The position numbers and the translations under genes are program-made. Source: Anisakis pegreffii (Eukaryota > Nematoda > Chromadorea > Rhabditida > Anisakidae). Taken from it: a stretch of DNA of 64,000 nt. This document shows, in pieces, positions 26,701 through 40,177 of this stretch. The stretch's first letter is position 1. Every line of letters begins with the position of its first letter. The notes beneath the pieces are model-generated. The model was not told the DNA's origin. It saw nothing but the letters and a program-made list of their open reading frames with translations, and searched no databases. The DNA is taken from contig JAPYMA010000218.1 of assembly GCA_035041965.1 (NCBI GenBank), forward strand, positions 33,050 through 97,049. The letters are read 5' to 3'.

Positions 26701-27691
26701 TTGTTCAGATGTCATTTCCAATGAAGCGATCCCAATTTGATGATAGTCGTCATGTTTTCGAGCAAACAACATCCTCTTCGAAGAATGCGAAATATGAACG
26801 CCTACTGAAGCGTAAACATCGTTAAAATACAAATCCATTGCAAAGTATTTATTATTCACAGTCAGATCACCTGTTCATTCTCAAATCATTTGAAATTTCG
26901 TTTGCATATGCGGTAGCATGATTGGTTGTACACGGAATGGTTCAAATCAATCAGCCAATCCGTGTTGTTTTGAAGTGACAATTGAAGATTCACAAAAAAG
27001 GCACTATTTCTGCCTGAGAGACGAACAAACATTTCTTATTGTTGTGAGTGAAAATTAGAGATAAGAGATAAGTGTGGAGTACCATGCATTTATTCTCATT
27101 CATCGGCGCTTCTTTTGAGGAACGCAATTAAGAATGAAAAGTAAGACAATGTTCTAAAAAGAGCAAGAAATAGCTGAAACGTATTGTTACGTTCATTAAA
27201 TACATTGTTTTCAGATCTGGTATCTAATTTTACTTTATTGGTGGTAGATGTGGCTGACGATTTTTCTTCTGCATAATCATATTATACGTTCCATTGCATT
27301 TCATTTAATTCCAATTAATGGTGGGTGAAGTTGTGATTTGCGAAAAAGAGTTCAACAGCGGTATTGATATGATTGATAGGATTCTGCAGAAACTTCGTCG
27401 TCCTTCACTTTAGTGAGAGATCGCTTTGTAATCAGTTTCCGTTCGTGACATTTTTTGGATGAAATTTTGTGGTTGCTTACGTGCGGCCGGTATTGTGTTC
27501 GATGAAGATTTTCGAGCATTTTCCTTTCAGAGGAGGAAAATGAACCAGAATCTATAGATAACGTGATATATTACTGCGGAAATCCTTCGCTTTCATTTTT
27601 TCTTCGCGTATAACCGTTCGTAAAAAGCGTTTCATTGTTGATTACTTATGAATTTATCATTCAATCCTCATTATCACAAACCACTATCAAC

Positions 27692-27694
<3 letters not shown>

Positions 27695-27753
<59 letters not shown>
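27695..27753. repeat. TA dinucleotide microsatellite
   Basis: An almost uninterrupted run of alternating T and A with one AA interruption, ending about 35 bp before the start codon of the fourth collagen. It probably lies in the promoter or in the outron. Confidence 0.95.
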
Positions 27754-27789
27754 GCCATTATTCAAACCTTCATTGCTTCAGTTCCAGAA

Positions 27790-29464
27790 ATGATAACATT
27801 GGTGCAGTTCGTGAAAATAACTACAATCCTGTGTGCCATGACAACCGTTTTAAGTTTGTTTGCTGCCGTTAAAACTGCAAACGACATCGGCGCATTGTAT
27901 TCTAACATCATGGATGAAGTGACAGATTTTAAGGTCGGTCGGATAATAGTTATCGAACCTTTCTGTAGCCAACGACAACTAATTCATTGCTGAATAGACT
28001 TGCCCCAGCGTGTTATCAAAAATACCTTTTCTTGGATAAAATTTGCTGACGGAAATCAATTGAACATGCATGAAGAATGCAGCTTGCTGTTTTTGTTGCT
28101 CTCACTTAAAGCAATAATTTAGAATTTATCGGGCAAAGCTGGTGGTTCGGTCTGATCCGAGGAAGACATCGCAATCGCGATCAATGAATGCAGTCGCCGT
28201 TCTTTCGAGCTAGAAAATTTTTGAGAGCTCAGACGAATGTCATCGTTCTTGCAGGCGATATTGAACGAAACTTGGCATGAGGTGATCAGCCTAAGCAATG
28301 AGTTGAATTATGAACGAAATCAACCGCAACAAAAGTCGTTTGCTTTCGACTCGTTTACTCGGCGGAAACGCCGTGAAGCTGTCTGCGACTGTGCAATGCA
28401 ATCTAACACTTGTCCTCCCGGCCCTCAGGGTCCGCCAGGTGATCCCGGACCTGATGGATATGACGGTATTCCGGGTATACCAGGAGTTGCGGGGCTGAGC
28501 GGAGCGGAGATTTGGTCAATGATAAGTGAGCCTCGAGGCTGCATCAAATGCGAACCCGGATCACCAGGACCTGAAGGCCTTCCTGGACCGATGGGACCAC
28601 CGGGTCCACAAGGCCGACTAGGTTATGTTGGAGTGCCGGGTATTCCTGGTCAGCCTGGACCGGTTGGGCCTACTGGCGATAGAGGACGACAAGGTGAGAA
28701 AGATCTGACGCTCTGAATGGGCACACATTAAGGCTCAAAAATATTCCTCCATTAGTTCTAAGTAAAAATACAGTTTGAGGGTTGTGTCAAGCTGTAAAAA
28801 GTTCACAGTCATCTAATTCCTGATTCAATTCATGACTACAGAAAAAGGCATAGAGAAGGTGCAAATGCATAGGTGTGCTAAACTGCGAATGTTCCAAAAA
28901 ACGAAATGATTCACTGGCGCAAGCAAAAAACTTTGAAGAAGCCTATGTTATTCCACTATTGCACCAGAAATATGATATGGATGTTTAAAATTGCTGAATA
29001 TTTTCATCAGCTGTGTAAAGAATTGTCTGATCTGAAAACATTTAAATTCAACATCTCAAATTTCATTTTCAGGTTCATATGGACGACCGGGCGTACCAGG
29101 TCGGCCTGGCATGGATAGTCTGCGTATTATTCGTCCTAAAGGGCCGAAAGGTATTCAAGGACCCCCTGGGTTTACTGGGCAACCTGGCAAAACTGGAATC
29201 CCTGGTATACCAGGACCAATGGGACCACCGGGAGTTGCTGGACGTGCCGGAAGTCCGGGTCTCCCAGGTAAACCTGGCTTACAAGGACCACCAGGCATTG
29301 AGGGCATGCCAGGCCTTGATGCCACCTACTGTGCGTGCCCGCTGCGAACACCAGCATATGTTGGCCTATATATTCCTGAACAATTTCAAACTGAAGTACC
29401 TCCATCGGATGTGTTTGAAGAAGAGAACCGTAAAAAAATGAAAGCTGCGGCTAAAACCTTGTGA
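27790..29464 (+). CDS. Cuticle collagen, three exons
   Basis: Intact cuticle collagen of 324 aa. Exons 27790-27933, 28255-28693, 29073-29464 (975 nt, phases 0 and 1). Exon 1 encodes the membrane-spanning N-terminus ending VTDFK; exon 2 continues [10 protein letters not shown]. Processing site FTRRKRRE, cysteines VCDC and TCPPG, Gly-X-Y block [13 protein letters not shown], an interruption with RGCIKCEP, then 15 triplets to the exon end. Exon 3 resumes [10 protein letters not shown], is interrupted at [11 protein letters not shown], and closes [10 protein letters not shown]. The tail then extends about 40 residues and is Glu/Lys-rich ([11 protein letters not shown]), unlike the other copies. 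Acceptor-like TTCAG and CCAG sit 8 and 2 nt before ATG. Closest relatives in the window are the two-exon copy at 20 kb and the damaged copy at 10 kb. Confidence 0.92.
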
Positions 29465-30583
29465 CTATTCTTTATTTTTTTAATTACTGTGAATAACAGA
29501 TGTGAATTTTATCGAACATTCCTTATTATAATACAGCATTCCAAATTGTAACCGAACATATCAAGAAAATTAGATTCTTTGAAAAGTTGCATTCATGATC
29601 AGATGGAGTAGTACGGAACAAATGCGAAAAAATACAAGCGATATATTTAAATTGGAGACAGATTATTTACACGTTCAGATAAGCTATGAAACGTTGAGAA
29701 TTTTGGAACGAATACGACGATGAAATTAAAAATCACAAATGCTTATTTATGATTGATAAATTCAGTGATAAGAAACCACAAAAAGTTTTTATTATGACAT
29801 AGTGAGATGAGCTGTGGAAAATAAGTTAATACAATGTAAAAAAATGGCATTCTATATGAACATAAGCTCCGATAATATGTCGGTATGCGTAGTACCATTG
29901 TCATACAATAATGGTAATCAATACAATGATGTAAAATTATCTCAACCTGTAACTGTTCATAGAAACGAAGTATTTTTCACAGCGTACAAGACAAGCAACG
30001 ACATGATCATGAAAGCACAAAGCCGGAGCACTTCTACAGGAATCATCGTAAGGTTTGTTCATAAATTTTATGAACACTGAAAGGGTCAGAAAGGAACAAA
30101 ACCGTGAGATTCAAGCGAAATCAAGAAATAATTCCATTCAGAGAATTCAGCACATAATGCTGGTTATGAAGAACAATAATGGGTGAACATAATAAATTTT
30201 CAAATTCTGTGGTGGTTCGAGTAATTTTGAGACACCAGCTCTGGACTGAATACGTTGCCAACACCTATAGGTGAATTCATGCTTTATCGGTTTAATTACA
30301 ACAGCCAAAATAAATTAGGCAATCACAGGTATAAACAAATTGAAACAGAAAAGAACAAAACTGAAGAGAATGCCGTAAATTTATAGGCCAGAAGAGAAGT
30401 GGACGTTCCGAATTATCACAGGAAGTTCAGCAATTGGACACACTCATGGTAAAGTTGAAAGTTGAGAAGTTGAAAAGGAGTGGTAATATTAGAAGATACA
30501 ATAAATCTTTATACGGAGGCATTGAGAAAACGCAAATGTGATTTCATCACTTTTTAATTTTCATCACTTTAAAATTTCATCAC
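29465..30583. other. Convergent intergenic region (collagen and PAM 3' ends)
   Basis: Space between the 3' end of the fourth collagen and the 3' end of the PAM gene on the other strand. A frame at 29814-30080 (88 codons) is polar and unrecognised; there is not enough to call a gene. No clear AATAAA follows the collagen; AATACA near 29530 may serve. Confidence 0.45.
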
Positions 30584-33500
30584 TCAAAATCGACCACCAA
30601 ATTTATTTGTTGTTGTCGTGCGTGTTATGATCGTATCGTCCTCATCTGAATCCTCATCGCTCGAATCTGGATCATCGGTTCTCAACGGTTTGAAACCCTA
30701 AAAATTCCATTTGTAACAACATCACTACCTTACAGTAAAGATGGAACTGACTCATAACGAGGATGGATAGCACTGAGTTGTGCAAGTCCAAAATTTTGGA
30801 ACGGACAATAAGATATGGAAAACAGCGCAGAGGATTGACCATCAAGAAAACGAGTGACCTCTGGCTGAATTGAAGCTGCTATTTACATTCGGACAGGTAT
30901 CATCCAAAATGTCAGAAACTAACCGCACGATCCAAAATTGAAGTTCGCTTTCCATTCAGCTGATTTGCACGATACCTTCGATACAAAAATAACAAAGCAA
31001 TCAGCATCACAGTTGCTGTCAATGACCCAATAATCATAGTTGATCTAGAATGTGGATTGACTAGCGATCCGCTGGAAACACCAGATGGCATCATTCCCGT
31101 CTTTGATGCCGATAGTCTATTACTGACAGATGTACCAGCCGAATCACGCTGATAACTGAATTGGAATAACGTGCCACCCATATCATTGCCAAGATCAGCA
31201 ACGTATATGAAACGACCATCTGGTGAAGCCCTCAGGACGTGCGGTCGTTCCAATTTATGTAAAACTGGCTCAAATGAGAACTGAACTCGTGCCGATTCTG
31301 CATGCGCACTGAACACACGTAAACCCAAGTCATATCGCGCTTCACCGGGTACAAAGTAGACTGAATCATCTAAAAACAGCATTAACCATTATCATCGAGG
31401 AATACAGCGATCGCTGATTAGAGACAACATCTTGGGAAGTTTCCTCCGCGGATCCTTTGTTACTCAATCAGTAACCTGGTTGTTTCAGAAGTGATGTTCT
31501 GTGAGTTCGGTTTTCAGCATGACTTGATCATATTTCGTAGTTTCAGTGAAAACCGCACATATTTGTCGATAAATGGTGTTTCAACAGGATTTTCATTCTT
31601 TTCCTTGTTGTTGCAATCGCTCTCATAGCCTTTATCACCAGAAGTGTTCTCTTTTGCTAATTTCTCATTCATTTCACTCAATAGTTAAAGTCGAATTCTC
31701 ATTCTATCAAATACACTCTATAATTGATCATTTGACTGTAGAACGTTGTTGAGCAATAATATTCGATTGCTGTATTGTTGATTTTGGCTGTCAACATTCG
31801 TCAACGTATCCAGTAAATAGTATATGCTACAGAATAAGAAAATAATTCGAAATGTGAAGTGAAATGAAACGAATTGGATGAATAAAACTTATCAAGAGAA
31901 CGATATTCGACGTAATAGCTATGAGAGAGAATACAACACGTCTGAAGAGAGGAAATCATCTGAATCAGTTTAGAGTGAGCGTGTCAGAAACAACAGCTTC
32001 TCATACAATCATAATTGATTGCGATAATGAGCAGCAACATCTCACATAATCAAGCATTATTCAAACATCCATCATCTAATTCAAGCATTCGGTCATAATA
32101 TTTTCCTCTTTGATGAGCATCAGCCGTCGAAATGAATAAGCAATCAACGTACCGAAGTAATGAGCTGAATAGACGGTTGAGAAGAGCGTTGTGTTGATTG
32201 GATTCGAGATTTGCCCCATCGGTTGTCCAGTTGTTCTGAAGATTTGTATTCGAGCATTCTCACGATCTGATACGTACAATAAGGAACCGTCGTTATTTGT
32301 TGTTATATCGTGCACAATTGTAAATAATCCCAGAGCTGGCGACCCCGGCTGATTTCCTGTAATGTTACATTGATTTGAACTGGTGACGCCGTAATTGTCA
32401 TACTCAAGCAATTCATCATTAAAGTGCAACAAGCATTACGCGGAAAATTTCGGTGTTCTTCTCTTAATTTAACACTTGCGGCTAGAACAGTTGCCGAAAC
32501 TACCGCACTTCCTGTCAGTGAAGAAAGTACGAACAAATCGGTTCTGCTTCTTATTAGAAATCCCTTAATGTTCCTCAAAACATCACCTTTGATAAGGCAT
32601 TAATTTTTGAAATTTTTAAAGCTTTGACGTGTTCAATTCGAAAACAAACAACAGAACAGGAGAAATACCATATGAGGGTTCGCCCCATTTCGTCAGAAAG
32701 CGACCATCTTTATCGAATTTAAGAACACGACTATTACAGTATCCGTCAGCAACAAAAATACTTCCGTCTTGAAGTGTGGTCACCGCAGTTGGCTTACAGA
32801 AATGCTTATGATCAGATCCTGGCACAAACTGTTCACCCAGCGCAAACTGCTTCTGAAGCTTCCCTAGAAATTATCCATTAGGTGTATACGAACACTCTCA
32901 GACAACATAACCCAAAAACACTGATACATAAGTTCAATCTAATAGATACATTTACTTGACATTATGTCAGTGTATCAAAATACGTTCACTGATCCTCTTT
33001 CAGCTGTATAAAATTTCTTATTACTGACGGCCATTTGATATGAAATAAAAAAAATGAAGTGATAGTTGTAAAAGTTGTAGCACAAGTCATTTAAACATTC
33101 AGGTAACGTCCAAAAGTTAATACAGTGAAAAAGTTGGTTACTGCCAATAGAACTAGAATCCACGACTTTAGTTACTGATCACACGACCAAACCCATGAAG
33201 ACAAGTAAACGTGAATATTACCGTTTGAGAGTCGCCATTTAATCACTTGATGTGAGCCAACGTCAGTGGTAAAATAATCATTATTTGTATCTACGAAAAT
33301 TCCATGGGGCAGGTAAAATCTGAAAATGATGGGTTTAAATAACTACTTCTAATATAAAACGCTACTTCAATCCCTAAATTTATTTCTGCAAAAATGGATC
33401 TGAGTTCGATTATTATTCAATCATGAGTTGACGAAGCAATAAAACAGCTGTAAACGTACTCATTTGCGCCATAACTGGCGACTAATGTCAGCGATTCGCC

Positions 33501-36500
33501 TGATTCATCAGGTTTCACCAGTAAAATCGTATCTTCAGTTATTGGACTTCGATCTTGCAATACATTTGCATAATCGAAGGTACTGAAAGCGATCAACTTA
33601 TGGCACAGCATTATTAACTGCTATTGTCTCATCCACCCCAATTTTCTCGCTTTCTCCTCACGAATCACCTAATGATCTTAGCGTACTTCGCTTCTAGTGA
33701 GTTTTGCTAGTTAAATTTGCACTTGATTACTTATATTCTGAACCTATGTGAAAATGCTGCTCTGTTGCCATCAGCGAACCATTCTATACATATCATTGTA
33801 GCTTATGTTGTTCATCACAGATCTCATGAATGCTTCACAAGATGATCAGTCAAACTCAAAGTGTTTTCATTCACTCGTATCAAAATATTTGGAGGATATT
33901 AGTTCCTTTTCCGTGAATTTACTATTTGAAACTGCGTGAATTCACTACTTGAATTTACTACCTGTCGAAGTGACACAAGAAGCAAAAGAATAGCATCAAT
34001 CGATGACCTCTGATCCCAAAAATGACTGGCTCGATGAAAGACCACTAGGTTACCATACGGATCAAATGCTAAGCCCGAAACCTGCCCTAATTTCGAGTCT
34101 CCAATCGATTTCGCATAGATTCCATCCGTGAAACCTGAAATAAAATGTCTGCTTGATCTCAATTTATTCGGAACCGCTCAAGTGCTCATCAACAATTCGT
34201 CGTAATTGATTGATTCACTGAAAAGTCACTTTACAAATGAGTTTTCTCAACAGCTCACCAAACGGTTTCCCAGTTTGAAGCGCCTTATGTTCCCATTCAG
34301 GATGCGGTGGTAGTAGAGAAACCCCATCAGCTGGATATTCTTGATTTACGATATTCCCTTCTTCTTGCATTGGACACGCAGCACCATAAGGGAAAGGATC
34401 TGGTACGGTTGCATCCCAATAGAACATCATATAGAAATTGCACATCTCATCTGCGCCTGTATTTCTAAAATCAACTACTATAAGCATACTCCTAATGAAC
34501 TCCAAGTAAGCAATTCCTGCAACGACTTCATCTTTGAGAGCTCACTTTCTCAAAGCAGTCCCCGTTTTGGCCTCTTTCTTTTCAGCGGTCACGTACTCCT
34601 TATCATAGCACTCAAAACTTTGCCACGTTTTGCAAGGTTCCATCGGAATCTTTGAATAAATTAGAGTGCCATGCTTAAAGGCCTCCTCGTATGAGATAAC
34701 AAAAATTCGCTGAAGACTATCAGGATCAAATAAATAATAGATGTATCAATTATCAGATGAAGTTTTCGTATCTTTGTTCAATCTCCGCTTCCAATTGACC
34801 AAAACCAATTAAATCAAAAAAAAACAGACCCCATTTGAACGACTTTCTTCTGCTGCGATGAATCAAAAACACAAGTTGCAGCCATCAGATCCCTAGGCGA
34901 TATGGTCAGGTTTGTGTTGATCATCTGAAAGAGTTGAGGCCACTGCGGGTTACGTTTTCCGATCATTGTCCACTGGTCGTCATGCTTATAGAACGCCGAT
35001 ACAACACGTCCCATACCATGCGTATGGGTTCGGAAGGCGAATGGGTGCAAATCAGTTGTGCCTCTGCAACATGACTAGAGTTATCCTTATCATTAGAAGA
35101 ACTGTTATCACATATTGCTAGCTCCTATGGCTGTTGATACGACAACTGCTTTCACTAATGTTGTCACTATCATTGATGCTATTCCAGTGACCATTAATTA
35201 CACTATTAGCATTATTATCCTCATCAATGTTGTTTTATTACTTCGACTTAACTATAATCATCACCATCGCTATCTGCTGTGTTTCATTGAATGCAACACT
35301 TGAAAATAAATTGCTAGAAATTCACACACGTGAGAACTAAACCCGCATTTTCAATATTCTCGGCAAAAGCAATGACTGAGACTTTGAACAATGAATGTGA
35401 TATGGTATGATAGCTTAGTACATACCGATAAACACAACTCATATTAGTTTGATAATGAGCGTAGCCAGGTGGAATTGGACTGCCGCTAACAAACAATAGA
35501 ACTGCTGCTAAGTACTGAGGCGTCTCGTCAATCATATGCATTGTAACACCCGAATAGTCCATCAACTTGCCAACAAATGGATGAGCGTAATGCACCTGTA
35601 AATGTGTCGCAGCTGGTAAAATGTAAAACGTTTAGAGCAATTCGATTATTCAATCGGGGATTATTATTTTTCTGCTGCGGAATTTGATGCAACGAAATAT
35701 TACAAGGTCGGTCGGCATTATCCTCATAGACTAGGATTTCCATTGAAGAATCCATGCTAATCGCTACGTAATCATCATCAATACAATCACGCAGTCGAAC
35801 GTGTTGGCATTGAGCGAATGAATATGTTCAACGTTCACCTGCAACACAAACGAACGAATTGTATCCGATGGATGACCAACAGCAAACGCTACGCCTGCCG
35901 GTAGTCGTAAGTCCGGAGCTGAAAAATTTATAATTCTGGTGAAAGATCAGCAGCCGTGATTACGCAAAGTGGATAAGCTCGACTGACCGTTCCGAGCCCA
36001 TGCGTACAAAATATGCGCTGAACCGCGACAGGTTTGTGGACCCTTCCAGAATTTTGCATTCATTGCCGGTTGGTCACATCCATACAGTAATATATGATGC
36101 ACACGATCTGCTTGCGCGAACGGCTCGAATCGAACTGTAACACATTCGAAGCTATCACACAGTGGTCATACCGGTTACTATTTGGGCTAGGAAAGCTGAA
36201 GGCGGCGCATTATGAGAAGGTAAATTCAAAGATATTTGCAAAAGAACAACACACCAACCTATATATCCTGGTTCAGCCATCATACTAATCGCTACGTAAT
36301 CATCATCCTATAATTCATCGATACAAACACGCAGTCGAACGAACGTAAAAATAGGATAATGCAAAAAATTACGTTTTGGGACCATATTCGCTGCTAAGAA
36401 TATGACTGTCGAAGTCAAATACATACTGATTCCATATTGCGATGAAGCTTCCAAAAGGGTCCAACTGAGTTCGGCATAAGAAATGATCACATAAAGGAAT

Positions 36501-36699
36501 GGAAAATTGTATCTTTGAAGGTGAAAGCGCACGTTCTTATAGAAATCGGAACAGCAAAACTCACAATATCAGGTGAATAGCCATTCATTTGTATCGTAAC
36601 TTGGCGAGTCTGTTGTGGACGTCTTGGCACGGACAACGATAACGTCCTTCGAACGATGAATAGCACAAAGAATAATACTGACGTAAATGCAACCCGCAT
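30584..36699 (-). CDS. Peptidylglycine alpha-amidating monooxygenase (PHM-PAL, membrane-bound)
   Basis: Bifunctional enzyme that hydroxylates C-terminal glycine of peptides (PHM) and cleaves the product to the amide plus glyoxylate (PAL) in the secretory pathway. Fourteen exons: 36699-36565, 36307-36255, 36151-35988, 35918-35839, 35595-35426, 35063-34830, 34464-34259, 34134-34008, 33582-33460, 33319-33222, 32863-32669, 32356-32153, 31369-30924, 30697-30584; 2349 nt, 782 aa. Signal peptide at 1-22. PHM copper ligands: His81/His82 (VHHILLYGC), His146 (LQVHYAH), His214/His216 (THTHGMG), Met286 (DEMCNFY). PAL: Arg382 (FHRASH), His436 (YLPHG), Tyr505 (DGYCNSR), His544 (IVHDI), His640 (RPHVL), the expected Arg/Tyr/zinc set. 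A transmembrane helix follows at about 708-726 and an acidic tail (DSSDEDSDEDD) resembling the cytosolic routing tail of PAM. The exon 2/3 splice sites (donor TG|GTGTGT, acceptor GATAG) are the least certain. Needed for amidated neuropeptides. Confidence 0.92.
31565..32045. mobile_element. hAT-type MITE, copy 3 (truncated, in PAM intron)
   Basis: Homologous to the interior of the 7889-8707 element (from AGGGTTTTCAT-like start through the CTACAGAATAAGAAAATAATTCGAA block to AATGAGCAGCAACA). Both terminal repeats are missing. It lies inside the intron between PAM exons 12 and 13 and accounts for most of that intron's length. Confidence 0.75.
35757..35810 (-). repeat. Partial duplicate of PAM exon 2 within intron 4
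   Basis: 23 bases (35757-35779) are identical to 36286-36308, the start of PAM exon 2 (DDDYVAIS codons), and the flanking CACGCAGTCGAACG block is also shared. The duplicate lacks the AATTATAG acceptor segment and diverges after the IS codons, so it is unlikely to be spliced as an exon. It lies in the intron between exons 4 and 5. Confidence 0.7.
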
Positions 36700-39600
36700 T
36701 AGTGCTAACTGCAAGCAATTACAGATACGCCGGATCAGATCAACTTTATGAAGGACGTTCAAATTCGAATTGAGGGTATAGAGAAATAATCCGTGTTTTT
36801 GCATTTCGATAGAAAATTGACAACGATAAAGACTACAAGTTAAGAAATATTTCATGACGAGAAGAGTCCATCAATCGACTATCAATGAAATCACTATTCA
36901 CAGTTGCTGAATGAACCATCATTCGCGAGGCATAAAAATACAGTTACATAGATGATCATCAGATGTGCTCGAGTCATAATATGGAAATCTTACGGATGAC
37001 TCAATCGAATCAGATAAATCGATTCGAAAGAATGAATTGAAAAGAAGCACTTGAAAACGATTAAAAGGTGAAGGTTAATGAGTGATAAATTCCACTTCAC
37101 TGCCAGAACGAAACTGAATACAAAATAAATCAATCAAGAATAATAGAGAGCGATCATGAAGAAAAGACTGAAAGGAGTGTCGTAACACTGAATCACTAAC
37201 GAAGTAACAAAATCGAAAGCGCTGATAAGAAAATATAAGATATGAAGAGGGAGAAAATATTCGAACGCAATTCGTATTTTCCAGCGAATTGAACCGTAAA
37301 AAAACGGAAAGATACTAACGATTTGTCATGTTACGATTGTTGATATGATGGACATGAAGTGGAGACGTATTGCGATTTCCATCAGAAATGACATTGAACG
37401 ATTTCCAATATACGCCGAAAAATTCATCTCTTACTCGATTCGGAGGATTTACTCGACAGTTCACAATAGTCGTGATAATAAGAGGATTGATTGAAGGAGC
37501 GAAAACGTTAAGTATGACTGAGTTTGAGGAAAAAACTGGGGTCTAATGAAGACGTGGTAAGTACGAAATGTGAAATTCGAATGTAATCGCTGCAATCGAG
37601 TTTAAACTTTAAATTTTTCACACATCTTCTGCACAAAGAGTGATTGACTGAGAAAAAAGAACTACCAACGAGAGACGAGTCAGAAGAAGATGGCTTTTAG
37701 TGAGTACTTCTTACTTTTAGTTCATTTACAATGTTAAAATGATTTTCTTATTGTTACGCTCATTCCTATTGTGCAAACCACAACAATAATAATTGCGATG
37801 CAATTGCCGATCACGGGACAACAAACAATTCTGCTACAATAATGCAGCATTCTGCAATTAGTAACGATCAACAAACCTAGATTGAATAAGTTTTTTCCTG
37901 GATATAAAATCTACGAAGAGAAACTCCAGTTTGTATCTAACAGTCCTGAAATTTCATCAGTCAGCAATGATACATCATCTTTTCATCATTATGGAAAGAA
38001 ATAAGAGACAGCCACAAATATCATCGATTTTCCAACTGACATATCAGCTGTAAATATGCATATTTTATTCGCACTTATCAAATTTCAAGGAATATATGGA
38101 TTACAGATGGAGGAGTAAGATTTCTTGATGAAGCAAAATTAGTTATAGACCACTCCATGGCTGTTCACTTCATGACATGGGAATAATAGTGGTGTCAAAA
38201 TTGGTTTTCACTAGAGCCTGCTCCGATTAATATATTCCTGATAATCCGTTGATATGTTGTCGTTGCATTATCAATACGATTGCTCTTGTTCAACGTGTCA
38301 TAACAGCGAATACTATAATACCATTGATATTTTACTTTTGTTTTACTTTTCAAATACCATACACTAACACCTTGAAGTTTGCTTTCTTTTTGGAACGTTG
38401 GAATTGACTGAACATGGAAAACACGATAAAATTAGTTGAGATCGAAATGTTCCAGTCAAATCTTCACGTTTTCCCGTTACAAACTTCAAATATTTTCGAG
38501 AGAAGTGTTGATAACGTGAAGAAGAGCAGATGACAAAGGTCAACAGTTTGATTCATGCGATATCTGTGGGTGGAGACGATAAAGAGACATACATAAGCAA
38601 GAGGATTTCCTTCGGTCGCACTAGCAACACAGGACAATTACTCAAGAATGGAAATGGACGGGCACATACCAGCACAAGATATTGATTGTCGCTTTCAATA
38701 TACTACTCTCGAATAAATGAACAAATGAGTAGATGAGTGCAGTTTTGTTTGCGCAGGATAAATATTTCTAATAAAAGGATTAAAAATAGATGACTACGGC
38801 TGTGGTATTACAATACTTCATCAACGGTATTGCGACAACATTTCGTCGATATTTCAAACGTTCACGCAATGCATGGTGCAATGATTCCATGAAGTTGATG
38901 GATTTTGCAAATACGTATATCCATATGCAAGTGACATTTGTAGGCAACTGATCGCCTCACTTCTCTCTTGGTGCAACGTCTTTCAATATGACTAAAGTAG
39001 TAATTTGTAAATGCAGACAACTTCTACCCTGCTGAATTCAGTATACTTACAGTTTATTAAAAATGTTGTATGAGCAGTTGATGCATTGAGGCTGAATGAA
39101 AATGAAATAAAACAGTGATAGAGGAAAATAAAAACAGCCTTCTTAAAGAAGTTTACGATTCGGTCATTTCGATTACACAGAATCTCGCTCAGGCATGTGC
39201 GCAGAATCAGTTTCGTCTAGTAGAATCTTCAAACTGAATTCCTTGAGAACATCTCATGAACTCCAAAATTCAACTTTGAATGGCCAATTAATTTTAGAAC
39301 TTCAAAATATGCTGTTGAAACTCTTAATCATGGCGGAAAGCGATGATGCGATCGATCAATGATGGAACAAGGCGATTTTTCAATGCCCTTTCTGTCACCT
39401 GGATGTGTCAAATGGGGTAAATAGGGGTAAATTAAGAAGATGAATAAACTAAATTAAATAAATTACAATCGCGTAAACTGAATATTAACAATTGAGTACA
39501 TAAATTAGGAATTTGAGAAAATAAGTGAAAATGATTCAGATAAAGCAGTACGGCGTTTTGTTAACCTGGGGAATGTTAAGCAGACTTAAAGCTTTGTGTC

Positions 39601-40177
39601 TTTCGAAGTTAAGGTTATCGCATCTATTGACGACAACGTCTAATATTTGCTCACTGGGACAACATCAAGCAAAGAGAAGATGAGACGGTAACGAGATGAC
39701 GAGATAGGATGAGAATAGTGTTCGACGAACAAGATTTTTGGTCACCGTGTCTAGTTCTCTTTCGTGTATTCACTCACATGCATGCATGCAATCATTCACC
39801 ATGCATAGTTTTAATCATGCATGAGATAGAAGATTCAAATTCTACTTTCCGCTGCTAAAGTTGTCAAGCTTTTTAGAGCGATACTCGACTGACGATTCAG
39901 TCTGATTGGCATTCTGCCTGTGCTTATGTCTGTCGGGAAGAACAATTTATTCGCAAATAATAAATAATTAAAATAATCTCACAACTAAATAATCAAGTAA
40001 ATAATTTCACTCTTAAATTTTCATGTGATGAGTTGAGTCAAATTTGGTGAATTAAGTGATTGTTATGCTGTTTACCGGCTCAACGTCCAAACATTCATGT
40101 TTTAAATTTTTTCAGAGTGTTTTTGACAAAGCAGATTGCCAGTTACAGTGCTGAGGTGATCAGCATCGAGCGCAACG
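36700..40177. other. Divergent intergenic region between PAM and CRIPT
   Basis: About 3.5 kb between the two divergent start codons, expected to contain both promoters. An acceptor TTGCAG ends 9 nt before the PAM start (36709) and a TTTTTTCAG acceptor (about 40115) lies about 63 nt before the CRIPT start; both could be trans-splice sites or 5' UTR introns. No other gene recognised. A CATGCATGCATGCA run occurs near 39,780. Confidence 0.5.

Larger units (their letters stand above)
21287..27789. other. Long intergenic region before the fourth collagen
   Basis: About 6.5 kb without a supported gene. Open frames at 21998-22216 and 26593-26859 and elsewhere are unremarkable in length and composition. 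It contains a foldback element at 23511-23766 and a TA microsatellite at 27695-27753, both listed separately. Confidence 0.5.

Noticed and set aside
29814..30080. 88-codon open frame between the fourth collagen and PAM
   Set aside because: No domain, signal peptide, splice context or paralog in the window; length is possible by chance in this composition.
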